A stretch of 43,418 bases of DNA, taken from NCBI GenBank assembly GCA_012512855.1, contig JAAZDK010000037.1, positions 1-43,418 of the forward strand. Direction: 5' to 3'. Positions 33,331 to 41,819 of this stretch are shown in pieces (the first letter of the stretch is position 1; every line of letters starts with the position of its first letter). The position numbers and the translations under genes are program-made. This DNA comes from Clostridiales bacterium. Lineage in GTDB: Bacteria > Bacillota > Clostridia > Lachnospirales > Lachnospiraceae. The notes below the pieces were generated by a model. The model was not told the origin of the DNA and made no database searches. It worked only from the letters and a program-made list of their open reading frames with translations.

Positions 33331-34206
33331 ATGGAGCAACTCATTAATGATTTTATTTCCTATATGAGGGATGTCAAGGATGCATCAGAAAATACCCTGC
33401 AGGCCTATATGAATGATTTAAAAAAGCTTTATAGCTTTTGCATCAGGCAGGACATTCAAAGTGTCACTAAAATCAGTGAGACAAACCTGAAGTCATATCT
33501 GCTTGCCCTTGAAAATGAAGGCTTGTCCCCATCATCAATCAACAGAAACATTGCAGCAGTCAAGGCCTTTATCCTGTATCTGATAAAGCATCAGATAATA
33601 TTTAACGATCCATCGGAAAGAATTAAACCGCCGCCGGTTAGAAAAAAAGCCCCTCAGGTTCTGGATACACAGATGATAAACAGGCTTCTTGAGCAGCCTG
33701 ACACTAAAAGTCATAAAGGTATCAGGGACAAGGCGATACTGGAGCTTTTGTATGCAACCGGAATAAAGGTTTCCGAGCTGATATCCATCAGATTGTCGGA
33801 TGTGAATATGAGTGCTCGTTACATAATTTGCAGAGAATTCAGGGAAAGAATCATTCCATTTGGAAATTCGGCCAAAAAAGCGCTGCAGGATTATCTGAAT
33901 ATCAGATCTAAATATTATGACAAAAGCAAAAGTGACATACTATTCCTTAATTCATCAGGTAAAGCCATCAGCAGGCAGGGCTTGTGGAAGATAATTAAAT
34001 ATTATGCCGATACTGCAGGCATAACGGATGTCAATCCTAATTCAATCCGTCATTCCTTTGCCGCCCATATGCTGGATAACGGAGCTGATTTGGGCAGCGT
34101 TCAGGAATTTTTGGGCCATTCCGATATATCAACCACCCAGATATACATGAGCTCGGGTTATAAAAACAGCAGGGAAGTATATATGAGAACCCATCCACGG
34201 GCATGA
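33331..34206 (+). CDS. xerD: XerD/RipX-type tyrosine recombinase with altered active site
   Basis: XerD with a partner resolves chromosome dimers at dif. The 291-residue protein aligns end to end with Firmicute XerD: SAM-like N-domain (about 1-85) and catalytic domain, ending THPRA as in Bacillus RipX. However, the first catalytic Arg (GIRVSEL in relatives) is Lys146 (GIKVSEL), the His of HxLRH is Asn237 (NSIRH), and the GKGNKER lysine hairpin is shortened to REFRER. R240, H263 (LGHSD) and nucleophile Y272 (STTQIY) remain. The frame is intact, with GGGAGG upstream. It is likely a weakened or non-catalytic Xer protein. Confidence 0.85.
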   Translation: MEQLINDFISYMRDVKDASENTLQAYMNDLKKLYSFCIRQDIQSVTKISETNLKSYLLALENEGLSPSSINRNIAAVKAFILYLIKHQIIFNDPSERIKPPPVRKKAPQVLDTQMINRLLEQPDTKSHKGIRDKAILELLYATGIKVSELISIRLSDVNMSARYIICREFRERIIPFGNSAKKALQDYLNIRSKYYDKSKSDILFLNSSGKAISRQGLWKIIKYYADTAGITDVNPNSIRHSFAAHMLDNGADLGSVQEFLGHSDISTTQIYMSSGYKNSREVYMRTHPRA

Positions 34207-34261
34207 AGGGATGCCGAGATATAATATAAAATTATAAAATTGAAATATATTAATAAGATAA

Positions 34262-34308
34262 AAAGAGAGAAGTCTTCATAATTGCTCCATATGACGACTT
34301 CTCTTTTT
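34262..34308. terminator. Bidirectional terminator between xerD and the DAHP synthase
   Basis: AGAGAAGTC (34266-34274) pairs with GACTTCTCT (34296-34304), extended inward by TCATA/TATGA and outward by A-T pairs. T-runs follow on both strands, serving the two convergent genes. Confidence 0.9.
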
Positions 34309-34311
34309 ACT

Positions 34312-35340
34312 TTACAGGCTGTCTGCTATTGTATAAATCAGCTTCTCGGAATCGTTCCAGCCAAGGCAGGGGTCTGTTATTGATTTACCATATACATGTT
34401 CGCTTACCTTGCGGTTACCTTCCTCGATATAGCTTTCGATCATGACGCCCTTGACCGTCGTGGCAATTTCCTGAGATACCCTTCGGCTATGGAGAACCTC
34501 CTTGACTATGCGGATTTGCTCCTTAAACTGCTTGTTTGAATTTGCATGGTTGGCGTCAACAATAATTGCGGGATTGACAAGGTCACGCTCATTATACAAG
34601 GAAACACACAAATTCAAATCCTCATAATGGTAATTTGGAATGCATTGGCCATGCTTGTTGACAGCTCCACGAAGGATTGCATGGGCTAAAGGATTACCGC
34701 TGGTCTTTACTTCCCATTTGCGGTAAAGGAAGGTATGGCTGGCCTGAGCTGCAACTATGGAGTTAAGCATAACCGACAAGTCGCCGCTTGTTGGATTTTT
34801 CATTCCTACAGGTACGTCCATGCCGCTTACTGTAAGTCTGTGCTGCTGGTTTTCAACCGAACGGGCTCCAACTGCAACATAGGAGAGGATATCCTCTACA
34901 TAAGGCCAGTTTTCAGGATAAAGCATTTCATCTGCAGCGGTCAGACCAGATTCAGCAATTGCACGAAGATGCATTTTCCTCATAGCAATAAGGCCCTCAG
35001 CCAAATCCGGCTCCTTTTCAGGGTCCGGCTGATGAACAATACCCTTGTAGCCTTCACCGGTTGTTCTGGGCTTGTTGGTATAAATCCTTGGTATAAGAAT
35101 AAGCCTGTCCTTTACCTTTTCCTGTACCTTAGCCAATCTTGATATATAATCGCAGACCGCATCTTCGTTGTCTGCTGAGCATGGTCCGATAATCACGAGA
35201 AATTTGTCGGAAGCACCGGTAAAGACATCCTTAATCTGCTTATCACGTTCCTTCTTAATAAGTACATCCCGTGCCGGCAACGGAAAGGCTCTTACCAGCT
35301 CCTCCGGTGAAATAACTTCCTTAACGAATGTGAAACTCAT
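34312..35340 (-). CDS. aroF: 3-deoxy-7-phosphoheptulonate synthase, class I (AroF/G type)
   Basis: DAHP synthase condenses PEP and erythrose-4-phosphate, the entry to the shikimate pathway. The 342-residue product is of the AroF/G/H (I-alpha) type: LVIIGPCSADNEDAV, the PEP-site IPRIYTNKPRTTGEGYKG, GARSVENQQHR, GMKNPTSGD, IVDANHANSNKQ and MIESYIEEGNRK. Which aromatic amino acid inhibits it cannot be told. It is the only minus-strand gene here, with its own promoter and an SD (GAGGGAG) about 10 nt before the ATG. It lies where other Firmicutes have deoB/punA between xerD and dacF. Confidence 0.95.
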   Translation of the reverse strand: MSFTFVKEVISPEELVRAFPLPARDVLIKKERDKQIKDVFTGASDKFLVIIGPCSADNEDAVCDYISRLAKVQEKVKDRLILIPRIYTNKPRTTGEGYKGIVHQPDPEKEPDLAEGLIAMRKMHLRAIAESGLTAADEMLYPENWPYVEDILSYVAVGARSVENQQHRLTVSGMDVPVGMKNPTSGDLSVMLNSIVAAQASHTFLYRKWEVKTSGNPLAHAILRGAVNKHGQCIPNYHYEDLNLCVSLYNERDLVNPAIIVDANHANSNKQFKEQIRIVKEVLHSRRVSQEIATTVKGVMIESYIEEGNRKVSEHVYGKSITDPCLGWNDSEKLIYTIADSL

Positions 35341-35379
35341 CTCTGATATCTCCCTCGCTTTACTTATATTAGTTGTATT

Positions 35380-35408
35380 ATTTTATCCTTTTTTGGAATC
35401 TTCGTCAA
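35380..35408 (-). promoter_or_regulatory. Promoter for the DAHP synthase gene
   Basis: On the minus strand TTGACG (35408-35403) and TAAAAT (35385-35380) are 17 bp apart. The leader is about 35 nt, too short for a T-box or attenuator, so repression would have to act at the promoter or on the enzyme. Confidence 0.82.
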
Positions 35409-35568
35409 CAGTTTATTTGTTTAAAGTGTAAAAGTTCGTCATGATGTTGCTTGTATACTCTGAATATATGCCTGATGCAGGCAAAATGCTGCAATGGTTT
35501 GAAAATATTGCAAACAGCAGTTATTTAAAAGTTTATAAACATAAATATGATTTTTTTCCGGAATAATG

Positions 35569-35574
35569 TATAAT
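35569..35574 (+). promoter_or_regulatory. Possible -10 box for pdp
   Basis: TATAAT lies 49 bp before the pdp start. The -35 region is not convincing, so confidence is low. Confidence 0.35.
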
Positions 35575-35622
35575 ACTGATAAAATCCATTATCAAGCATG
35601 TATGGAAAGGCAGGGTATAGCT

Positions 35623-36951
35623 ATGAATATGTATGATATCATTAATAAAAAGAAAAGGAAGGAACGCTTGAGCAGGGAAGAAATTCAGTATTTGGTTGAA
35701 AACTTCACTGATGGCAAAATACCTGATTATCAGATGGCAGCCTTTTTAATGGCTGTCTGTATAAACGGAATGGACCATGAAGAAACTGCCGCCCTCACCA
35801 TGTCAATGGCCGGTAGCGGTGACATGCTGGATTTATCGGCCATAGACGGAATAAAGGTTGACAAGCACAGTACAGGTGGGGTTGGTGATAAGACCTCGCT
35901 GGTGCTTAGTCCCATGGTTGCAGCTCTGGGTATTCCGGTGGCTAAGATGTCAGGACGAGGCCTGGGGCATACGGGAGGGACCATTGATAAGCTGGAAAGC
36001 TTTCCGGGCTTTTCAACCAGCATATCAACTGAGCAGTTTATCGGCAATGTAAACAGGATCAAGCTGGCTATAGTCGGACAAACAGCCAATTTGGCCCCAG
36101 CCGATAAAAAAATATATGCCCTTCGGGATGTAACTGCAACTGTTGATAATATTTCACTGATAGCCAGCAGCATTATGAGCAAGAAGCTGGCTGCCGGCTC
36201 GGATGTTATTGTGCTTGATGTTAAAACCGGCAGCGGTGCCTTTATGAAAAGCTACGAGGATTCTCTGTCCCTGGCAAAGGAAATGGTTCAAATAGGTACA
36301 ATCGCCGGCAAAAAAACCTTTGCGGTTATTACGGACATGAACCAGCCTCTGGGCTATGCGGTGGGCAACACCCTTGAGGTAATTGAAGCAATCAATACCC
36401 TGAATGGAAAGGGGCCGGAGGATTTGCTGGAGGTAAGCCTTGCTCTGGCATCCCTGATGCTGCTTGGAGCCGGAGCTGCGCCTGATCTAAGCTGTGCAAA
36501 GCAAATGCTTCTTAAGACAATAGAGGATAAGAGAGCGCTGAACAAGTTTGCAGAATTTATAGCTGCCCAGGGCGGGGACAGCAGCTATGTATACAATACC
36601 GATAAATTTGATAGGGCAAGCCTGTCATATGATATAACGGCAGAGTCGGATGGTTATGTATCGGATATCCGGACCGATGAGGTGGGAATGGCATCCCTGC
36701 TGCTAGGCGGCGGAAGGGAAACAAAGGATAGTATTATTGATTTGACAGTCGGAATAATTATTAAGAAAAAGCTTGGGGATAAGGTTAATACCGGAGATAT
36801 TCTTGCCAGATTGTATGCCAATGACCAGAACAGGCTAAGGCAGGCAAGTGAGCGCTTAAGAAAGGCATTTACCATAAATGCAAAGCAGCCGAAGAAGCAG
36901 AAGCATGTATACGCCATAGTAACAAGTGACGGGGTAGAGGAGTTAAAATAG
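35623..36951 (+). CDS. pdp: Pyrimidine-nucleoside phosphorylase
   Basis: Pdp splits thymidine, deoxyuridine and uridine with phosphate, releasing the base and (deoxy)ribose-1-phosphate for salvage. The 442-residue protein shows the family signature DKHSTGGVGDKTSL, MSGRGLGHTGGTIDKLE, the KKLAAGSD and KTGSGAFMKS loops and a C-terminal PYNP domain (GRETKDSIIDL, KLGDKVNTGDIL). I place the start at ATG 35623 with GCAGGG 7 nt upstream; the ATG at 35629 and the upstream ATG at 35566 fit less well. In Clostridia pdp is often linked with xerD, deoB, punA and dacF. Confidence 0.94.
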   Translation: MNMYDIINKKKRKERLSREEIQYLVENFTDGKIPDYQMAAFLMAVCINGMDHEETAALTMSMAGSGDMLDLSAIDGIKVDKHSTGGVGDKTSLVLSPMVAALGIPVAKMSGRGLGHTGGTIDKLESFPGFSTSISTEQFIGNVNRIKLAIVGQTANLAPADKKIYALRDVTATVDNISLIASSIMSKKLAAGSDVIVLDVKTGSGAFMKSYEDSLSLAKEMVQIGTIAGKKTFAVITDMNQPLGYAVGNTLEVIEAINTLNGKGPEDLLEVSLALASLMLLGAGAAPDLSCAKQMLLKTIEDKRALNKFAEFIAAQGGDSSYVYNTDKFDRASLSYDITAESDGYVSDIRTDEVGMASLLLGGGRETKDSIIDLTVGIIIKKKLGDKVNTGDILARLYANDQNRLRQASERLRKAFTINAKQPKKQKHVYAIVTSDGVEELK

Positions 36952-37095
36952 CTACGAGCAAATAGCATTAAGCATAAATAGTATTTGGCTGATTAGTATC
37001 AGGCTCTATCTTAATCATTTATTATCTTTTAGTGGCCGTCTTCATAAAATATATAAATCGATGCTTTTATCTGCAGAGGAAGGACATATTAGATT

Positions 37096-37671
37096 ATGAA
37101 GCGGCATAGCAAAAAGAACAGACAGCCTCTTATTTTCAGGATTTATAAATATATAGCTATTATAATTATTGCTTTACTGGTAATTAACTATATTTACAGC
37201 AACACATCCCTTTTTTACAATAGAAGAATTATCCTGCCTTTTTCCTTTCATTTAAGCAAAAGCAAGCTTTATCTGCTGGTGGGTGAGGAGTACAGGCTAT
37301 TTGCTTTTGGCGATAAAGAAAGGGTTGAATTTGCCTCAACCAACTTTAATATAGCAGAAGTCAATTTTGCAGGAATCGTCAAGGCTTACAGACCGGGAAA
37401 AACCTATATCATAGCAAAAAGCGGCGACAAGCAATTCCGTTGTCTGGTGCATGTTATAGATATTAATAAAAAGAAGCTTACTCTGTCGGTAGGAAAAAGC
37501 TACAGGCTCAAAGTCCGTGGGATAATTGCTCCTGTCAGCTATAAAAGCAGCGACAAAAGGGTTGCAGCAGTCAATATGTTTGGCAGGGTAAAGGCCAAAG
37601 GAAAGGGCAGGGCAACTATTTATGCCAAGGTTAAGGGAAAGGTGCTAAGGACTGAGATTGTAGTAAATTAA
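37096..37671 (+). CDS. Membrane-anchored protein with two Big_2-like (Ig-like) domains
   Basis: The 191-residue product has a basic N-terminus (KRHSKKNRQ), one membrane segment (about 15-35) and an extracytoplasmic part. That part repeats a ~65-residue unit twice: SKLYLLVGEEYRL ... VNFAGIVKAYRPGKTYIIAK and KKLTLSVGKSYRL ... VNMFGRVKAKGKGRATIYAK. This is the bacterial Ig-like (Big_2) pattern. Function is unknown; binding to wall or another envelope protein is possible. It is in line with pdp and dacF, 144 bp after pdp, and could act with DacF at the envelope. The SD is GAGGAAGGA, about 14 nt upstream. Confidence 0.75.
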   Translation: MKRHSKKNRQPLIFRIYKYIAIIIIALLVINYIYSNTSLFYNRRIILPFSFHLSKSKLYLLVGEEYRLFAFGDKERVEFASTNFNIAEVNFAGIVKAYRPGKTYIIAKSGDKQFRCLVHVIDINKKKLTLSVGKSYRLKVRGIIAPVSYKSSDKRVAAVNMFGRVKAKGKGRATIYAKVKGKVLRTEIVVN

Positions 37672-37808
37672 GAGATAAATCATATGAAGTTAATATTTAT
37701 TATAAAAAACACCGTCAAAGCAAAATCATCCGTAATATTTCATGATTTAAGGCGTGAATTATATTGAAACCATTTTTCATTTATTTAACATATACTTCAG
37801 TCTCTCCA

Positions 37809-37890
37809 TATACAGAATTCATATTATATTTTGCATAACATGGTCTAAAATCGGCAGGGCTTGATTAAAATTATAATAGAATTCTGTATA
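37809..37890. repeat. 12-bp inverted repeat upstream of dacF
   Basis: TATACAGAATTC (37809-37820) and GAATTCTGTATA (37879-37890) are perfect inverted repeats 58 bp apart. A TATAAT (37872-37877) abuts the right arm, and the dacF start is 61 bp further on. They could be a pair of operator half-sites for looping or a long-range RNA stem. The rest of the 280-bp gap shows no gene. Confidence 0.6.
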
Positions 37891-37951
37891 CAAGGCATGC
37901 ATCCGATCAGCAGGCTCTGATTGGATATGCGCAAGCCTCATGGAGGTCAAA

Positions 37952-39184
37952 TTGAAGAAGATAATATCGCTTTTTTTATTGTGCTCTGTGTTCTTTATTT
38001 TGCTTTATCCTGCCCCAGGCTATGCAAAGCTTCTTAATACATCACCTGAAACGGAAGGAGAAGCCATAGCGGCAGTCGGAACACAGGATGTCCAGTTAGA
38101 CATAAGCTCAACTTCAGCTGTGCTGATGGAGGGCTCGACAGGGACAATCATTTTTGAAAAGAACAAGGATGAGCGCTTAAAGCCTGCCAGCATTACCAAA
38201 ATAATGACCTTACTGCTAATATTTGAGGCCCTTGATGCCGGTCAGATTAAGCTGACGGATGAGGTCAGCGTAAGTGAGTATGCAGCAAGCATGGGAGGTT
38301 CTCAGGTCTATTTGGAGCCTTTTGAGGTTCAGACGGTTGATACTATGATAAAGTGCATCAGTGTGGCCAGTGCAAATGACGCCTCCGTTGCCATGGCTGA
38401 GCTGATTTGCGGCTCTGAGGAGGAATTTGTGGCAAGGATGAACAAGCGGGCAAAGGAGCTGGGGATGAATAATACCAATTTTGTCAACTGCACCGGTCTG
38501 GACGAAGACAACCATTATTCATCCGCCTATGATGTGGCCCTGATGTCACGGGAGCTTATTACAAAGCACCCTGAGGTCAGCAATTATGCCACCATCTGGA
38601 TGGACACCATTATACATACCACAAAAAGAGGGCAGTCTGAATTTGGCTTAAGCAATACCAATAAGCTGGTGAGATTTTATCAGGGAATAACCGGACTTAA
38701 AACCGGTTCCACAAGCCTTGCAAAGTATTGTCTATCAGCTACAGCCAGAAGAAACAATATGGATCTGATTGCAGTAATTATGGCGGCACCGGATACTAAG
38801 ACCAGATTTGCAGAGGCTACAAAGCTGCTGAACTATGGCTTTGCCAATTACAGCATTTATGTTGATGATAACAATGATATAACAATTAATCCTGTTAAGG
38901 TTGTCAGAGGAGTTTCGGACACTGTTCAGGGTGAGCCGGCGGGTAAATTCTCCTACCTTTGTGTAAAGGGAAGAAGTCCTGAGGAAATAAGAAAAGAACT
39001 TGTTTTATATGAGAAGGTGGAGGCTCCGGTAGAAGCCAAAGCTAAAATAGGTGAAGTAGTGTATTATTATCAGAATGAAGAGATAGGCAGACTTGATATT
39101 GTTGCATCCGAGGCAGTGGATAAGGCAGGCTACAAGGATTGCTTCATTAAGGTACTCAAGCGCTTCTTCTGTGCATACAAGTAA
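37952..39184 (+). CDS. dacF: D-alanyl-D-alanine carboxypeptidase (DacF type, PBP5 family)
   Basis: This penicillin-binding protein trims the terminal D-Ala from murein pentapeptides; DacF acts in spore cortex formation in Bacillus. The 410 residues comprise a signal peptide (KKIISLFLLCSVFFILLYP, cut near AKLL), a serine peptidase domain with SITK (S80, K83), SAN (140-142) and KTG (250-252), and a C-terminal beta domain (about 290-375) with a short amphipathic tail. I prefer TTG 37952, with GGAGG 5 nt upstream, over ATG 37940, which overlaps that SD. Its place after spoIIM-xerD-pdp supports the dacF label; the spoIIA operon does not follow. Confidence 0.9.
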   Translation: MKKIISLFLLCSVFFILLYPAPGYAKLLNTSPETEGEAIAAVGTQDVQLDISSTSAVLMEGSTGTIIFEKNKDERLKPASITKIMTLLLIFEALDAGQIKLTDEVSVSEYAASMGGSQVYLEPFEVQTVDTMIKCISVASANDASVAMAELICGSEEEFVARMNKRAKELGMNNTNFVNCTGLDEDNHYSSAYDVALMSRELITKHPEVSNYATIWMDTIIHTTKRGQSEFGLSNTNKLVRFYQGITGLKTGSTSLAKYCLSATARRNNMDLIAVIMAAPDTKTRFAEATKLLNYGFANYSIYVDDNNDITINPVKVVRGVSDTVQGEPAGKFSYLCVKGRSPEEIRKELVLYEKVEAPVEAKAKIGEVVYYYQNEEIGRLDIVASEAVDKAGYKDCFIKVLKRFFCAYK

Positions 39185-39226
39185 TTTTCTTATATATTTA
39201 CTAATATTGATTGTGTGGAATTAATG

Positions 39227-39257
39227 GAGGGATTTCCTAAATGGTAATCCCTCTTTT
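39227..39257 (+). terminator. Terminator of dacF
   Basis: GAGGGATT (39227-39234) and AATCCCTC (39246-39253) form an 8-bp stem, with inner CC/GG pairs, followed by TTTT. Confidence 0.85.
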
Positions 39258-39332
39258 AATTAAAATTACTGATGTAGAATTGCCACATTTTTATATGCGA
39301 AAAACAAACAAAAGAACAGAGCTTATCGCTTA

Positions 39333-39361
39333 TTGACACTTAAGACGCTTATTAGTATATT
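39333..39361 (+). promoter_or_regulatory. Promoter for the metallophosphoesterase-scpAB run
   Basis: TTGACA (39333-39338) and TATATT (39356-39361) with a 17-bp spacer. The predicted leader is about 130 nt; together with the dacF terminator it fills the 316-bp gap, in which I see nothing else. Confidence 0.75.
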
Positions 39362-39500
39362 ATAATAGGGTTTGGTATGGCAGGATAAGCAGATGAGAAC
39401 AGCCTACTAATGTAGAATGAATTTGAGTCGGCATTGGTTTAGGCAAGCATAATCTTATAAAAGGCCTGCAAATACAGTTAATGTATGAAAAAGAAAGATT

Positions 39501-40412
39501 GTGATTTTATTAATGAATATATTACTGGGGATTTTGATTTTTATAATAATATTGCTTATATGGTCAGCAATTGAGCAGAAATTCTTTACCATTACCGGAT
39601 ACAGCATTTCATCAGCCAAACTGCCGGAGAATATGGATGGTACAGGCTTTGTGGTTCTTGCAGATCTACATGATAAGAGCTTTGGCAGGGATAATGAGAG
39701 GCTGGTACAGGCCATAGACAAGCTGTCACCAGATTTTATTCTGGTAGCCGGAGATCTTGTGGATAAGAGCAAAAAGGCATATCCATCAAACGCATATAAG
39801 CTGCTTGAATATCTTGCCGGCAAGTACAGGATATATTATGCCTATGGCAATCATGAGCAAACACTTGAGCAGTATAAGGCCTCTGGACGGTCTTGTGACA
39901 GAGAGCTTTATGCTGCGTGGATTGAATACAGGGACAGGCTTAAGGAGCTTGGGGTTGAAATTCTTGATAACACGGCTGCATTTTATCATAAGAATAATTC
40001 AAAAATAAGCATCTGGGGCGTGACAATAGGAGAAGAATTTTTCAGGAAGCGCAGGATACCGGTTATGAAGAGGGAATACCTGACTTCCATGCTGGGTAAT
40101 ACTAACAATAATTATTTCAGGCTTTTGATTGCCCATAATCCTGAACATTTTCATGAATATTCCCGCTGGGGATCCGATCTGACTGTGTCAGGCCATCTTC
40201 ATGGTGGCTTGATGAGGCTACCGGGACTTGGAGGAGTAATATCTCCTCAGGTAAAATTCTTTCCAAAATATTATTCGGGCAGCTTTGAGGATAATAATAA
40301 ATATATGATAGTTTCCCGCGGATTGGGAACCCATTCATATATGCCAAGACTCTTTAATGTGCCTGAGATTGTCTATATAAAGCTGAAGACAAAGGCTGAT
40401 AATAAAGCCTGA
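39501..40412 (+). CDS. Membrane-anchored calcineurin-like metallophosphoesterase
   Basis: The 303-residue product has an N-terminal anchor (LLGILIFIIILLIW, about 8-22) and a calcineurin-like phosphoesterase domain. All five metal motifs are present: DLHD, GDLVD, GNHE, IAHNPE and GHLHGG. Relatives such as YkuE/YaeI act on phosphodiesters or UDP-linked lipids; the substrate here is unknown. The start is uncertain: GTG 39501 follows AAGAAAG, while ATG 39513 has no SD. It lies 28 bp upstream of scpA and probably shares its transcript. Confidence 0.88.
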   Translation: MILLMNILLGILIFIIILLIWSAIEQKFFTITGYSISSAKLPENMDGTGFVVLADLHDKSFGRDNERLVQAIDKLSPDFILVAGDLVDKSKKAYPSNAYKLLEYLAGKYRIYYAYGNHEQTLEQYKASGRSCDRELYAAWIEYRDRLKELGVEILDNTAAFYHKNNSKISIWGVTIGEEFFRKRRIPVMKREYLTSMLGNTNNNYFRLLIAHNPEHFHEYSRWGSDLTVSGHLHGGLMRLPGLGGVISPQVKFFPKYYSGSFEDNNKYMIVSRGLGTHSYMPRLFNVPEIVYIKLKTKADNKA

Positions 40413-40440
40413 CTATATCCATAATAACGAAAGGGATAAT

Positions 40441-41217
40441 ATGAGTATACCGATTAAGCTGGAGGCATTTGAAGGTCCTCTTGACCTGTTGCTTCATTTG
40501 ATTGATAAGAATAAAATAAATATTTACGATATACCGATAGCATTGATAACAGAGCAATATCTTGATTATATCAGGCAGATGGAGGCCAAAAATCTGGATA
40601 TTATGAGTGAATTTCTTGTCATGGCGGCAACACTGGTTAAAATAAAATCAAGAATGCTTTTGCCTGCTCCCGAAAACGAGGAGGAGGAAGGTGCCGACCC
40701 CAGACAGGAGCTTGTAGAGCGACTTCTGGAATATAAGATGTATAAATATGCCGCCGAAGAGCTTAAGGACAAGCAGCAGGATGCAGCACGTGTGGTATTC
40801 AGGGCTCCCTCTATTCCTAAGGAGATACTGGATTATAAGGAGGAAGTACCCGTTGAGGAGCTGCTGGACGGACTTACCCTGGCTAAGCTGTATGAAATAT
40901 ATAAGTCCATCGTAAAAAAGCAGATAGAAAAAATTGACCCTATCCGCAGCAAATTCGGTAAAATAGAAAAGGAAGAGGTCAATATTTCAGCGAGGTTTGT
41001 GGAAATCCAGGAATACGGCCTTGTCCACAGGAAATTTTCCTTCCGGGAGCTTTTTAAGGATCAGCATAGCCGGATGAATGTAATTGTCAGCTTTTTATGC
41101 ATCCTTGAATTAATCAAGATTGGCAGAATAAAAATTGAGCAGGAGAATTTGTTTGATGATATCAATATAATTTATATGGCTGATGATATAATACAGATGG
41201 AGGAGGCAGGCTTTTAA
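40441..41217 (+). CDS. scpA: Segregation and condensation protein A
   Basis: ScpA is the kleisin subunit that bridges the Smc heads in bacterial condensin and organises origins for segregation. It has 258 residues. The N-terminal signature is KLEAFEGPLDLLLHLIDKNK with YDIPIALITEQYLDYI. A negatively charged middle (ENEEEEGADPRQELVERLL) and a winged-helix C-terminus (MNVIVSFLCILELIKIGRI) follow. GAAAGG precedes the ATG. The stop overlaps the scpB start by one base (TAATG). Confidence 0.96.
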   Translation: MSIPIKLEAFEGPLDLLLHLIDKNKINIYDIPIALITEQYLDYIRQMEAKNLDIMSEFLVMAATLVKIKSRMLLPAPENEEEEGADPRQELVERLLEYKMYKYAAEELKDKQQDAARVVFRAPSIPKEILDYKEEVPVEELLDGLTLAKLYEIYKSIVKKQIEKIDPIRSKFGKIEKEEVNISARFVEIQEYGLVHRKFSFRELFKDQHSRMNVIVSFLCILELIKIGRIKIEQENLFDDINIIYMADDIIQMEEAGF

Positions 41218-41786
41218 TGAAACTGGAGCATCTTGAGGCTCGGATCGAGGCAATCCTTTTTTCAATGGGAGAGGCTGTTGAACTGAGCGCAGTAGCGGCT
41301 GCCATAGGGCAGGATGAGGATACCACAAGAAAAATAATAAATAACATGGCAGATAAATATGACAGTGAGGACAGGGGAATACATATCATTCAGCTGGATG
41401 GGGCATATCAGCTGTGCACCAAGCCCGAAATGTATGATACAATCGTAAAAATAACACATATTCCAAAGAAATATGTACTTACAGATACTCTTCTTGAGAC
41501 CTTAAGTATAATTGCATATAAGCAGCCGATAACCAAGCTTCAGATAGAAGCTATAAGAGGTGTAAAATCCGACCATGCTATAAATAAGCTGATAGAATAC
41601 AATCTTATTTGTGAGCTGGGCAGGCTGGATGCTCCCGGCAGACCCTTACTATTCGGAACAACAGAGGAATTCCTGCGATGCTTTGGACTTAAGTCGCTTG
41701 ATGCGCTGCCGGCTATTAATCCGGAAAAGCTGGCAGATTTCAGGCTGGAGGCTGAGGAGGAGCTGCAGCTGAAGCTGGAAATATAA
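41217..41786 (+). CDS. scpB: Segregation and condensation protein B
   Basis: ScpB dimers bind ScpA and regulate the Smc-ScpAB complex. The 189 residues form two winged-helix domains: LEARIEAILFSMGEAVE at the start, LDGAYQLCTKPE, LSIIAYKQPITKLQIEAIRGV and the C-terminal GRPLLFGTTEEFLRCFGL. It is translationally coupled to scpA through the TAATG overlap; GGAGG lies inside the end of scpA. Confidence 0.96.
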   Translation: MKLEHLEARIEAILFSMGEAVELSAVAAAIGQDEDTTRKIINNMADKYDSEDRGIHIIQLDGAYQLCTKPEMYDTIVKITHIPKKYVLTDTLLETLSIIAYKQPITKLQIEAIRGVKSDHAINKLIEYNLICELGRLDAPGRPLLFGTTEEFLRCFGLKSLDALPAINPEKLADFRLEAEEELQLKLEI

Positions 41787-41819
41787 GGTCGGTTAAATTA
41801 TATAGATTTGGAGAAGGCT

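Noticed and set aside
34735-35142. 135-codon + strand frame opposite the DAHP synthase
   Set aside because: The minus strand encodes all catalytic motifs of the synthase; the + frame has no SD and is a mirror of those codons.
37832-37860. Sigma-F/sigma-G promoter before dacF
   Set aside because: GCATA and a GG-containing -10-like string are present, but the spacing and -10 sequence do not fit.
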